From the NCBI GenBank assembly GCA_027475525.1, contig JAMWFC010000116.1:805826-869825 (forward strand): a DNA stretch of 64,000 nucleotides, given 5' to 3'. The notes below the pieces were generated by a model. It did not search any database. It was not told the DNA's origin and was given only the letters and a program-made list of their open reading frames with translations. This DNA is from Macrolepiota albuminosa (lineage: Eukaryota > Basidiomycota > Agaricomycetes > Agaricales > Agaricaceae). Shown piece by piece: positions 25,601-35,052 of the stretch. The position numbers were made by a program, and so were the translations under genes. Numbering within the stretch: the stretch's first letter is position 1; each line of letters starts with the position of its first letter.

Positions 25601-27174
25601 TCTCCATCAACCTTGTAAACAGCAGGGTCAACTGTTCTGTTTTCCTCCAGAGACTCTTTGTAAACGACCTTTACAGGTGGTGTATCTTCTGGATAGTCGT
25701 CAAGATTGCTATCGCATATTTCAATGTCCATATAAGCAGAGTGATTAAGCTTGAGCCATTCCAATGCCTGCTTCACAGCGTTTCGGCGGACAAGCAAAGG
25801 CAATCGTTTGAGATCTTCCCCAGTAGGCTGACAAGGCCCTGTAAATAGAATAGCTAAAACATCATCCATGTCAGCCCTCGGAGGAGGCAGTACATGGTAA
25901 ACCTTTTCAACGGGAGATTCAAAAGCGATCAAATGTGCGTTCATTTTGCTGAGACCCGAGGACGACACATGTGTGAAACAGAGAGACCTGCGTACTTTGG
26001 CGACAAGGAGCTGTTCAACCCAATTTAAATGGGATAAAACAACTGGAACAGCACCAATCCAAAAACCGTTTGCAAGTGCATACTTAGGAACTTTGCCCTT
26101 CAACAATGGGATCCTGCACTCTGAACAGACAGAATTGCATCTATGATCCAACACCGGGCCTTTTATTTCTCTCACAGATTCCGTTCCTGAACGCCTCTCC
26201 ACTCTGGTAACTCCTTTGGCAGATAACACACCGAGAAACCCTTTCATACTTTTTAGAGTATGCATATCCTTAACTGGGCGCAGCAAACCACAAACAGCGC
26301 AACCACTTTCTTCTAATTGCGCTGGACCTGTTTCGTTGCAAAAGTCGCGTATGATTTGAGTAGTTAGGCTTGGTGTAAGAGGCGCAGGAGGAAATTCGGG
26401 CTTGTCAGGGCCCCAAACATCTGCCTCAAGAACAACTTCATACTTTTGATTACGCACTACAGAGCGTCTTAGCGTGTTTCTTGCTTGTGAACTGAGATCA
26501 GCCGTCAATACAGTAGACCAACTAACGCATTTCGAGCAACTGTGAGAATTAAATAAATCACTTGGATGTGACGCTCTAAAACGCTTAGGCAGCACAATCC
26601 CATGTATACGCGCTACGGATCGTAGCTGCTTCAATGTGAGATGTTGTGAAAGGGTAGACAAAGGCAGCCTAGCATGCACGTATCCTGCAGCAATTGGGTA
26701 CGACAGCAAACCTACATCATCTGCATGATTGATGAATTTGAATACGTGTTGCGGTTTGTGTTTGCCCTGACTCGCGTCGATGTATGTATCTACTTGTGCA
26801 AAGGAGAACGCATAGGTTTTACCACCGCCTATAGGTCGCCTGAGGACACGTTTAGGTTTACGAAGCAATCTTTGACGTCCGAGGGACTTGCACGTGGACA
26901 ATCGACCACTCCTACGGGAAGCTCTAGACGCAGATAGATGCGAATACCCTGATATTCTAAGTCCAGGTACCACAAACAATTTTACTGCAGAAAGGGTTGA
27001 GCTAATAATGATGTGTTGGTCCAAACAAGGCCACGTATCAGGCAAATAGTATCCACGCAGTAAGGTTTCGACAGCAAACGTAACATTACATACATTGTTC
27101 CTCATCATGCGGTTACACAATATAGGACCTAGGTGGCATTGGTGCAGGCACGCTAGAAAATCGTGACGGGACAT
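19659..27174 (-). CDS. Helitron RepHel protein with C-terminal USP-like cysteine peptidase domain
   Basis: One long gene, cut into pieces by four 77-bp duplications inside it (19,810; 21,345; 23,396; 24,000) and one at its 5' edge (27,183). In order from the N-terminus come Cys motifs, a DUF6570-like region (CSECRIPLLKGKVPKYALAN), and the Rep nuclease. The HUH motif HLH is at 24,691-24,699 and the YVTKYITK tyrosine motif at 23,885-23,908. A PIF1-type SF1 helicase follows (Walker A GMGGTGKT at about 22,400-22,430, Walker B FFDEVSM at about 22,185-22,205, late motifs YASQGKT and YTALSRS). The C-terminus resembles a ubiquitin-specific protease: Cys box NSCAYNSVL (Cys at 20,498), His box GNSHFSSR (about 19,821) and WYHDG (Asp at about 19,773). 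The Met at 27,174 is the first outside the duplicated 5' edge; upstream starts are possible. Rep and helicase drive rolling-circle transposition. The role of the peptidase is unknown. Confidence 0.85.
19810..19963. repeat. 77-bp exact tandem duplication no. 6
   Basis: Copies 19810-19886 and 19887-19963. It duplicates the peptidase His box and produces a false early end of the Helitron protein. Confidence 0.95.
21345..21498. repeat. 77-bp exact tandem duplication no. 7
   Basis: Copies 21345-21421 and 21422-21498. It separates the helicase core from its C-terminal motifs by a frameshift. Confidence 0.95.
23396..23549. repeat. 77-bp exact tandem duplication no. 8
   Basis: Copies 23396-23472 and 23473-23549. 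It separates the Rep and helicase frames. Confidence 0.95.
24000..24153. repeat. 77-bp exact tandem duplication no. 9
   Basis: Copies 24000-24076 and 24077-24153. It splits the Rep domain between the HUH motif and the tyrosine motif. Confidence 0.95.
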
Positions 27175-27182
27175 GAGGGATC

Positions 27183-27336
27183 GCATCACAAAAAGTTGCG
27201 TTATCCTGCATCGTTTGAACGTCGCCGGAACAGTCGAAAATCTACAATAATATAACCAGGCATCACAAAAAGTTGCGTTATCCTGCATCGTTTGAACGTC
27301 GCCGGAACAGTCGAAAATCTACAATAATATAACCAG
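27183..27336. repeat. 77-bp exact tandem duplication no. 10
   Basis: Copies 27183-27259 and 27260-27336, at the 5' edge of the Helitron gene. The start codon should be judged only after collapse. Confidence 0.95.
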
Positions 27337-27847
27337 GGCATATAGAACCAAAAAAAAACATAGTATCGATTAGGTATGTTGACCCTAAAAAAGGAAAATA
27401 CCCAATGTGTGTGTGTCCTGTTGCCCATGGAGTCTTGAATTGCAAGGTATGTGCACTGATTTGTGCACATATCAAACCGTACAGTAGTATGGCATTCTGT
27501 ATAGGTACGATAGCATCGTTCAGTATCACGGATCGAGCATCGCTCAGTATCATAGATCGAGCATTGCTCGGCGTTCGACAGAACACATAGGTATCGAGAG
27601 CGCGCGGGTTGAATTACTGTAGGCTCCCTGTCGACCGTACATGAGATATGTCGCACCAAATTAGATACGTGCATACCTTGTGAACGATGCATATTTAAAA
27701 ACAACGAGCAATATATGGACTGATAGCCAGGCACCGTACACAGACAATCTCATCGTTGAAATCAATTCACGAGTACAAAACAGGTTACATATGAAGCAAC
27801 CATCACTATAGTCACCTGATCTAATATTACATCACAACTCGAAACCA
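27337..27847. other. Helitron 5' leader region
   Basis: No gene is supported. At 27,510-27,573 a 24-bp unit is repeated about 2.5 times (CATCGNTCAGTATCANNGAT then CGAG). Each unit boundary holds a GAGC-3-GCTC inverted repeat. Confidence 0.5.
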
Positions 27848-28157
27848 TCGATGGAGCGATAGCTTACATAAACCATGTCCAGAGTAGCAGCTTATATAAA
27901 CCATTGTTGGGGCGACAGCTTACATAAACCACTGCTCGAGCAACAGCTTACATAAACCACCACTAGAGCAATAGCTTACATAAACCATTGCTGGAGCGAT
28001 GGCTTACATAAACCACTGCTAGAGCAACAGCTTATATAAACCATTGCTGGAGCAATGGCTTACATAAACCACCGCTAGAGCAACAACTTACATAAACCAC
28101 CGCTGGAGCAACAGCTTGCATAAGCCACTGCTAGAGCAACAGCTTACATAAACAAGC
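27848..28157 (+). repeat. Right array of the 28-bp unit (about 10.5 copies)
   Basis: Consensus start AGCTTACATAAACCAC, then a TGCTNGAGCAAC part, with 28-bp spacing throughout. The second half of many units is an inverted repeat (TTGCT/AGCAA); in the fullest form ATTGCTGGAGCAAT is a 14-bp palindrome. There are no unique spacers between units. Confidence 0.9.
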
Positions 28158-28468
28158 ATTAACACAGTAACCGAAGGTAACATGACAAAAGATTCAAAGC
28201 ACGTTGGAAGTACAATTCAATCCAGTGGGGTAACAAACCATTTATACATAGATTTGCCGAAGAAAAGATTATTCACTCAGTGAACAAACGGTCAAACAGA
28301 CAACGGCTCAACAAAAAGTCTGTCTATATCGAGACTATCAAAACAACGCAACACAAAAACGACTGCTAAAAGTAACAAGTAACATCTGATGGCTAGATGG
28401 CTAAGGTCACAACTGAGGTCACAATCTGCCCATCTGCACTGTGCCTCCCAGGCAGAAGGTCGCTGAAT

Positions 28469-28472
<4 letters not shown>

Positions 28473-28505
<33 letters not shown>
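28473..28505. repeat. Homopolymer run of 33 T
   Basis: It lies about 45 bp beyond the stop codon of the minus-strand gene that follows and reads as poly-A on that strand. The exact length is doubtful in short-read data. Confidence 0.7.
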
Positions 28506-28506
<1 letters not shown>

Positions 28507-28549
28507 TCACAGTTGACCAACAAGGACAAAGGAGTGGCGAAAGCAGGAA

Positions 28550-31224
28550 CTACTTACGCCCCTTGGACTTGGCCTTCCCCTTAGTGGCACCGGCGCAGTC
28601 CACCACAAGAGCAGGTTCAACAAGACGCATCACGTAAGTAGGGTCGTGCAATACAATGACAAACAGCAAGTTCAAGGTGAGATACCTGAAAAACGTGAGA
28701 ACATATTCAAACACAACAAACACCAACGTACTTGTGACCACCGGACTCATACCAGTTGGCACTAAAACCAACACTGACGACAGAACTTTCCGGAACCTCA
28801 ACATTGTTGTTTTCGTATGGACGCCAAGAAGGAAGAGAATCAAAGTCACTGGGCGTAAAACGGAACGGTTGACCGGTTTCTACCCTGCCATCATACACAG
28901 GTACTGAGAAAATGTTAGAACACCATCTGGAAACGAGCATAACAAGAACCTTTTTGATCAAACTCAACGACCGGCTTATACAGATTGGCAACCCCAGCCG
29001 ATTTGAACACAGGAGCATCCATCTCGGTAAACATTGAGTTACTCTTTATACCGGAGGGCCTCTTGGACTTGGGGGTCGCGTACCCACCATCTGAAGTCAC
29101 ATCAAATGCAGAACCAACAAAAACAACGAATCACGACTCACCAACATTGTATGTAGGGGTTTTACCCTCACCTCGAGTAACAAATGCCACACCATTACCA
29201 GAAATAGTACCTTGAACACCGTCCAGGAGGTTGAAAACACAACCCAAAACAGCAAACTGGCGAAGAGACTCTTGATGGAATTCAACAATCTCGATACGAT
29301 GCTGACCATACTTGTCAGACGGACTCCCAACAAGAACAGAACTGTCAAATAAATGCGAGGCAGTTACCACTCCAGAGGTAATACAGACACAGAAGGGACC
29401 CATCAAATCCCGAAGAGCCAATCGCTGCTTCGGGGCATTGAGTTGGACAGGGTCAGTCCTGGCCAAGTTAACGTAGAAGGCGTGACAATTGAATAAAAGA
29501 GAAGACGACAACGAACTGTTGAAAAAGTCATACATAAAAACAGAAAAAAATACAAAACAAGAAGCAAAACGCACGTCCAATTGTCTTCATTCATATGCTC
29601 AGCAACAACACCAATGCACGCGTAATGGATTTTACCATCACTGTTCATTTTGTCATATCCAAAAGGCTGGATTATGAGTTGCTTCCTGACGACAAGTTGA
29701 GTAAATGCAAGCAAAATAGTAGACGTTGGTCCGCACTTAAGGAACGGCAGTCCTTGATAAGTCGACACCATAAACTTTTCTTGGATAGAAGGCTGCATGA
29801 CCGCATCCACTGCAAGCTCTTCCGCAGGATCAAGACAAGGATCAATGCTGCAGCAAGACATCAACAAATGAGGTACAGAGATGAAGGGAAGAAAATAAAA
29901 TAAAATAAACATACGGTTCAACAGCATCTGAGCGGACAATACAAATGAGGTACAGAGATGAAGGGAAGAAAATAAAATAAAATAAACATACGGTTCAACA
30001 GCATCTGAGCGGACAATCGAAAGCAGAGCAGCCAAAGCAGACAAACGGGGACAGGAGGCACGGGAGACTCGCCATCTTCCGACAATCCATAATCGGGAGC
30101 AGAACTATCATCGACAATAAAGTCCGATAGCGTGTCACTATTATTGTCCGCAACATCCCAATTGTCGATGTTATCATAGAACTATCATCGACAATAAAGT
30201 CCGATAGCGTGTCACTATTATTGTCCGCAACATCCCAATTGTCGATGTTATCATCGCCCGCCGTGACAACAAGAGGCTTCTTAACAAGCGGTCTAGGTAC
30301 GGGCTGCTTAGCAATCCTATACCAAAGCGAAAAGAACAAAATGAGCACAAGCAAATAACAGAAGAAACAATCCACACTGACACAACAGGCAAGTCGTCAT
30401 CGTCGTCGTCAGACAAGTCCACAAGTTTTTTAGGTGCAAATTCGTCATCCAAATTCGGACTAGCGGCCTTGGCTGCAGCTCCGGCACGCGACCTTTTAGG
30501 GCTTGACTGGCTCACAAACAAAGCCTTCTCCGTCATGGTACGGGAGCGCCTTGAGAGTGCAAAACATAAGGCAAACCGCGCATGAACGCGAACAAATCAG
30601 AAATCATGTACACAGCACGACCACTTGACAAGGTCGCATCTTCAGCAGTCAATCCAGCCATAGCCTGACTACATAGCAGCAGTCAAGCAAAGTAACAAGG
30701 AAAACGGAGATACAAATATGACAGGTGTATCAACGGACGGAATAGACACAGCCCTCTTTTTCTTGGGCGACGGCGTGGCAGGAACACTAACAGAACTGAC
30801 ACCAAGACATTAAGTAAAACGATAGTCACAAATACAACAAGTAACACACAAACCCATCATGCGAAGCAGAAACCTTTTGCTTAGACGGTGACCCGCCGTC
30901 AATAGACCTAAATAACATTAGCATTACAGATTACAACACAAAAAGAGTACTCACCCAGCAGATGGTTTGCCTGTTTCAGATCCAGAAGCTGTCGCCGCAG
31001 AAACACTATCAAATATGCTACAATAAGCAAATTAGCAAGACCAACCGGAACTGAAAGAGCTGTACACACGCTTGCAACCTATCCGCACTCCTGCACCGAG
31101 GACAACAAGTTTTTTTCTTTAAAAAAAAAAATCAAAGACACCAATATAAAACACACATGGTCTTGAGTTGGTCAACAAGTGTCTGAGCCTTATTCTCTTC
31201 AGACTTTATCTTGCGAGGGGGCAT
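28550..31224 (-). CDS. Intron-rich gene U1, unknown function (possibly two overlapping open frames)
   Basis: ATG at 31,224 (MPPRKIKSEENKAQTLVDQ) opens a chain of small exons separated by GT-AG introns of roughly 45-140 bp. Exon contents in order are SVSAATASGSETGKPSAG, SIDGGSPSKQKVSASHDG, VPATPSPKKKRAVSIPSVDT and AMAGLTAEDATLSSGRAVYM. The last ends at TGA near 30,537, overlapping the ATG of MTEKALFVSQSSPKRSRAG as ATGA. The rest has an acidic run (LVDLSDDDDDDLPVV), then TSTILLAFTQLVVRKQLI, RLALRDLMGPFCVCITSG, VAFVTRGE, YATPKSKRPSGIKSNSMF and VYDGRVETGQPFRF, ending KGKAKSKGRK at 28,550. Basic and acidic tracts suggest a nuclear protein; the second half looks beta-rich. I recognise no family. 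Two 77-bp duplications lie inside. The ATGA overlap may be a frameshift in one protein or a real boundary. Confidence 0.55.
29864..30017. repeat. 77-bp exact tandem duplication no. 11
   Basis: Copies 29864-29940 and 29941-30017. It duplicates an exon-intron boundary of gene U1. Confidence 0.95.
30101..30254. repeat. 77-bp exact tandem duplication no. 12
   Basis: Copies 30101-30177 and 30178-30254, inside an acidic exon of gene U1 (SDTLSDFIVDDSS). Confidence 0.95.
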
Positions 31225-31971
31225 GGGTTCGTATAGTGACACAAAACACACAGAGAAAAAAGAGGAGGCGGAGAGGGGATTATCAAGGAGAGTGGACAAA
31301 GGACACTTATATAGAGCAGCAAGCTGCACGTCGCATCAAGGAGGGAAAGACAGTATAACGTAAAGAACGGTGTATCCCTTTCTTCGAACAAAATAAAATT
31401 AAGTAGAATGAAAATTTCAGTAAGACAAGATTCACAGAAGGCACAGCGGGACCTTTTAGATAGAACACAAGCATTGCAGATCCACAACTCGTAACGTTGT
31501 ACCTTAATAGCCGTAACCTCAGAAGGGCAACACACTAGAGATTCACCAATGAGAGGACAAAGAAAGAGAGACAGAGGAACATCATAAGGTCTGTCCCTGA
31601 ACAGTTGAGGATGATAAAACGAAGCCAGAAACGAAGCCAGAAATTAATGTACCACTGGAGACAGACTACGGGAAGCGTCACGATGACAGGCACAGAAGGT
31701 ACCAAACAACCGAAGTGCATATACCAAAAAAGACGAAGCCGATAGGAAGGAAACGAGTTGGGTATGGGATAGGTAAACCAAGATACGTCACGTCATACAC
31801 AGGAAAACAGTCGAGGCACTCACTGATCACTTCCTGATACTATAAAGAATACACAGATAGCACAACAGACTAGAAGGATATCAAGACACAGCAGCAATAC
31901 AATGTACGTCTAGCCACTGTCCGACAGGTGTATTATACTGACAGAGCCACAGTAGATATATCATAACAAAA
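31225..31971. promoter_or_regulatory. Shared upstream region of the divergent genes U1 and U2
   Basis: About 750 bp between two divergent start codons with no supported coding sequence. It must hold both promoters if the genes are real. No TATA box or repeat stands out. Confidence 0.35.
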
Positions 31972-33139
31972 ATGACCTTAGGAGCAGATTACGACACAGA
32001 GGCAGCAAGTAAGCAACGTTTACAGACATCTCAACATCAGTAGACTCATTACGCAACCAAGAAACTGCGATTGAAAAAGCCATATGCAAAGGAGAAGAAG
32101 AAAACGACGTTATGTTGACCAGCATCGCACACGTAAGTAACCAAACCGCACACCGTATGTCGGACTATCAACACACAAGACATAACAGGAACCAAGATGG
32201 GCAGAAGCCATTAAGACAAAAGAAGTAAATAAGCCTCACTCATGGTGACTAGTGTACGTCCATGAAGATGGCGATATATCAGACGAGGAGTTGGTTTTCA
32301 CGGTATATGGAGCCATAAGCAAAAAGGATCTCCTGCCACTGAAAAGAGAAACACGCATGAGGTGCGTTCAATGAGATCCAACAGAACAGAGTCTAATCAC
32401 ATAAAGCAGCGACTACAGACGACTGAAATACATGAAGCAATACGTGAAGCTGGACAGCCTAGGAACAAAACATTTTGACAATGCAATGATAGGAGCAACG
32501 GAGATTAACAAGCACTTCAAACTTGAATTTTCAGAAGGCCGTCTCGAATGCTGGTATAACGCGTTCCTCGGACAGCAAGAAAGATCACTAGACATCGTGA
32601 ACAGGATATTTACACCGACATGCGATGTGGAGAAGAACAAACAACACATTCCCATGGACAGGAAACTAGACCCGTACAAGCTCACAGAGAAAATAACACA
32701 GAAAGGGTTCATGATTACCGAAGACAACGTGGTCCAATTTTCAAAGATGAAGGTAAATGAAGGGAACAGGACAACGTAAGTACAACTCAATAGAGCAACA
32801 AACAAAACTGAAGGGAAACTTAAGATACGAACATTACAAGCCGGAAAGTTTCTGAGTGGGAGACCTCATTTCTGTCCAGCTATCGTTCCAGGTTGTTAAC
32901 CTGGCGGGTGGGAAACTCAAAATGCTTCTCGTATTGAGATCCATGACTCTTATCGAGCACCAGTCTAGCTTCATGAAAGTGAGTGACAAAGCAACACAGT
33001 AAACACACTGATAAACACCCCACAGAACGTAGTATCCAATGAAGGGACCAAGAACAAACTGAAGAGAAAGCTGAGAGACATTTCAGACAAGGGCCAGAAC
33101 AGAATGGACATAGACGCATCGGACAACGGCAACCAATGA
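31972..33139 (+). CDS. Intron-rich gene U2, unknown function
   Basis: ATG at 31,972 (MTLGADYDTEAA) is followed by small exons: IDSLRNQETAIEKAICKGEE; then a charged exon, YVHEDGDISDEELVFTVYGA followed by KKDLLPLKRETRMR; then the main exon (about 32,410-32,770) with KQYVKLDSLGTKHFDNAMIG and ECWYNAFLGQQERSLDIVNR. A later exon holds a beta-strand-like run, VNLAGGKLKMLLVLRSMTLI, and the last exon is basic (TKNKLKRKLRDISDKGQNRM), ending at TGA 33,137-33,139. The joint between 32,760 and 32,890 is unresolved: no splice pair I tried keeps every part in frame, so this copy may be damaged. I recognise no family. It is divergent from U1, and both lie between arrays of the Helitron-associated 28-bp unit. 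Confidence 0.45.
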
Positions 33140-33428
33140 TTACATCGATCAAAAAGCCTTTAATTGCTTGCTTTGTCACATTGTCAATAACGGTCTCGTT
33201 GATCTTTGCCAATCGCATATAGTTTCGACTACGATTCACAGACACTTGCTCGGGTCTGACTATATTGTCGTCCTGCTTCCTTCCCTAACGAGTCCACTGG
33301 ACCCGTATTTTGTTTCTCCCTCGTCCACCGATCCTTCTCCTTTTTGTCGCTTTTATAGTATCACCGCATCATCATATTACCAAATAAACTGTATTTTCCC
33401 GCAACATCACAAACAAACAACCGCAAGG

Positions 33429-33533
33429 GCTTACATAAACAACAGCTGGAGCGACGGCTTACATAAACCATAGCTGGAGCAACAGCTTACAGAACAGCAA
33501 CGTACATAATATCAGCTTACATAACCAACAGCC
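33429..33533 (+). repeat. Third array of the 28-bp unit
   Basis: Two good copies (GCTTACATAAAC, then GCTGGAGC) plus decayed ones, in the same orientation as the array at 27.85 kb. A single relic (CTGCTGGAGCAAAG) is at about 33,812. Confidence 0.75.
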
Positions 33534-34087
33534 AGGAATTTATTTATGTTTTCTTTTGACGCGACCCCAACTTGTACATACTTATTCACTTTCGTACTTC
33601 CTCACTTTTGGTGTTCACCAGCTTGTTAGTTCAATAATGTTTCATTCCTGCTGACAAGTCGATAGCTACCTATCTAGCATAGGTAGATTATGTTATCGTA
33701 AGTTAGTTCAATAATGTTTCATTCCTGCTGACAAGTCGATAGCTACCTATCTAGCATAGGTAGATTATGTTATCGTAATATAACAATTCATCTATCGACG
33801 ATGTAAACGACTGCTGGAGCAAAGAAATAATGAAACATTCAGACATCCGACAGAAAACATAACAAATTACATACATAATAAAAAAATACATAAACAAGAA
33901 ACAAACTAAAATAAAACAAAATAAAGGATAGCAAAACAAACAATCAAAAATAAAATAAAAAAATAAAAACATATTCGTATATATATATAATCCCTCGACT
34001 TGGTAAAATAAACACACAATAACGCGCTCAACGAAAACTATATATAAAGAAAACGCAAGGATTTTTCAACATGAGAATGAACATAAT
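33534..34087. other. AT-rich noncoding segment
   Basis: A-rich low-complexity DNA, especially 33,830-34,000. No gene seen. Confidence 0.5.
33625..33778. repeat. 77-bp exact tandem duplication no. 13
   Basis: Copies 33625-33701 and 33702-33778; noncoding. Confidence 0.95.
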
Positions 34088-34385
34088 AGCCGGTAGAGAT
34101 AGCCGAAAGGGAGCAAATATCGAGGACATGGTAGTAATAGCCGGTAAAGATAGCTGAAAGGGAGCAAATATCGAGGACATGGTAGTAATAGCCGGTACGA
34201 GGACATGGTAGTAATAGCCGGTAAAGATAGCTGAAAGGGAGCAAATATCGAGGACATGGTAGTAATAGCCGGTAGTAATAGCCGGTAAAATAGCCAAAAG
34301 GGAGCAAATATCGAGGACATGGTAGTAATAGCCGGTAAAGATAGCCGAAAGGGAGCAAATATCGAGGACATAGCCAGTAGAGGAA
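34088..34385. repeat. Minisatellite, 51-bp unit
   Basis: About five to six whole or partial units built from ATAGCCGGTA, GATAGCCGAAAGGGAGCAAA and ATCGAGGACATGGTAGTA. Because 51 is a multiple of 3, all three minus-strand frames stay open and give repeated 17-residue peptides; this looks like a by-product rather than a gene. Confidence 0.85.
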
Positions 34386-34482
34386 GATAACGGCAATTGC
34401 CGAGATCACGTGAGGGGCACAAATTTCAAGGACAAAATGCATGCCAAAGCAGGTAGTAAAACCTCAGTCTACTAAAGTAGAC

Positions 34483-34673
34483 CTCGGAATTACGACCACT
34501 CATGTTTAGTCATGTTAGCACCTATTGGGGATGTGTGATCCCGCTCGATTACTTACTTCTTACCATCATCACCTCGTACATTTACGTGCACGTACATATT
34601 TCTATCTCGCCTGTGGAATACAGCGAGGTTCTATCTTCTGTCGGTTCTGATCTAAGTGAGGACAACGTCCTAC
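34483..34673 (+). repeat. LTR-like dispersed repeat (second copy of the 6.3-kb repeat)
   Basis: Matches 6,300-6,492 closely. The few differences seen are transitions (for example AATT/GATT, GAAATA/GGAATA). No element body is attached, so it is probably a solo or broken LTR. Confidence 0.7.
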
Positions 34674-35052
34674 AAGAGGCCTCCGAAAACGCTCACTACC
34701 TGCGGTGCTCGCCTTGTACGCCGAGCGTTACAATGAGAGACCTTATTAGATAAGTCGTGATAGGGTCACGGTCACCGAATCGAACAGTTGCAAAATTTGT
34801 GGTCAGAAGGTTCAAATCAGCTCCTACATTGAGTCTCTTTGCATGCGCATGGCAAATAACAATAGCTTGGATGCAGTAGAAAAAGTGAGGCTCTTCCATT
34901 GACCTATACCCTAGATCTGAGTCTTCCAAAGGACACACCCTCTAGTTTTCTCGGACTTGGAAGTTGGCATTTCGACACCCGACTGTTAAAGGTTGACCAG
35001 CGGATCCCTTCATCACTGGTAAGGGCTTGGTCGTGGAGAAGCAAAGTCCGTC
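34674..35052. other. Upstream of F-box gene A
   Basis: A minus-strand frame at 34,696-34,938 (80 codons) has no recognised motif. No other feature is seen. Confidence 0.4.

Larger units (their letters stand above)
19482..28160 (-). mobile_element. Helitron, autonomous type
   Basis: The element contains a complete Rep-helicase gene on the minus strand, and inverted arrays of one 28-bp unit lie on both sides. The usual Helitron ends (5' TC, 3' hairpin plus CTRR) could not be fixed by eye, so the limits given are those of the arrays. Confidence 0.7.

Noticed and set aside
27201..27734. 177-codon minus-strand frame upstream of the Helitron gene
   Set aside because: Half lies in the duplicated 77-bp segment and the rest in low-complexity leader repeats; no motif.
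27848..28157. Regular 28-bp direct repeats, CRISPR-like at first sight
   Set aside because: Units are contiguous with no unique spacers, and the genome is eukaryotic; it is a minisatellite.
28473..28505. Poly-A tail of a retroposed copy of gene U1
   Set aside because: U1 still contains many introns, so it is not a processed copy; the T-run is probably an independent homopolymer.
34038..34442. Three overlapping minus-strand open frames of about 118-134 codons
   Set aside because: They come from the 51-bp repeat; the peptides are a 17-residue periodic pattern in every frame.
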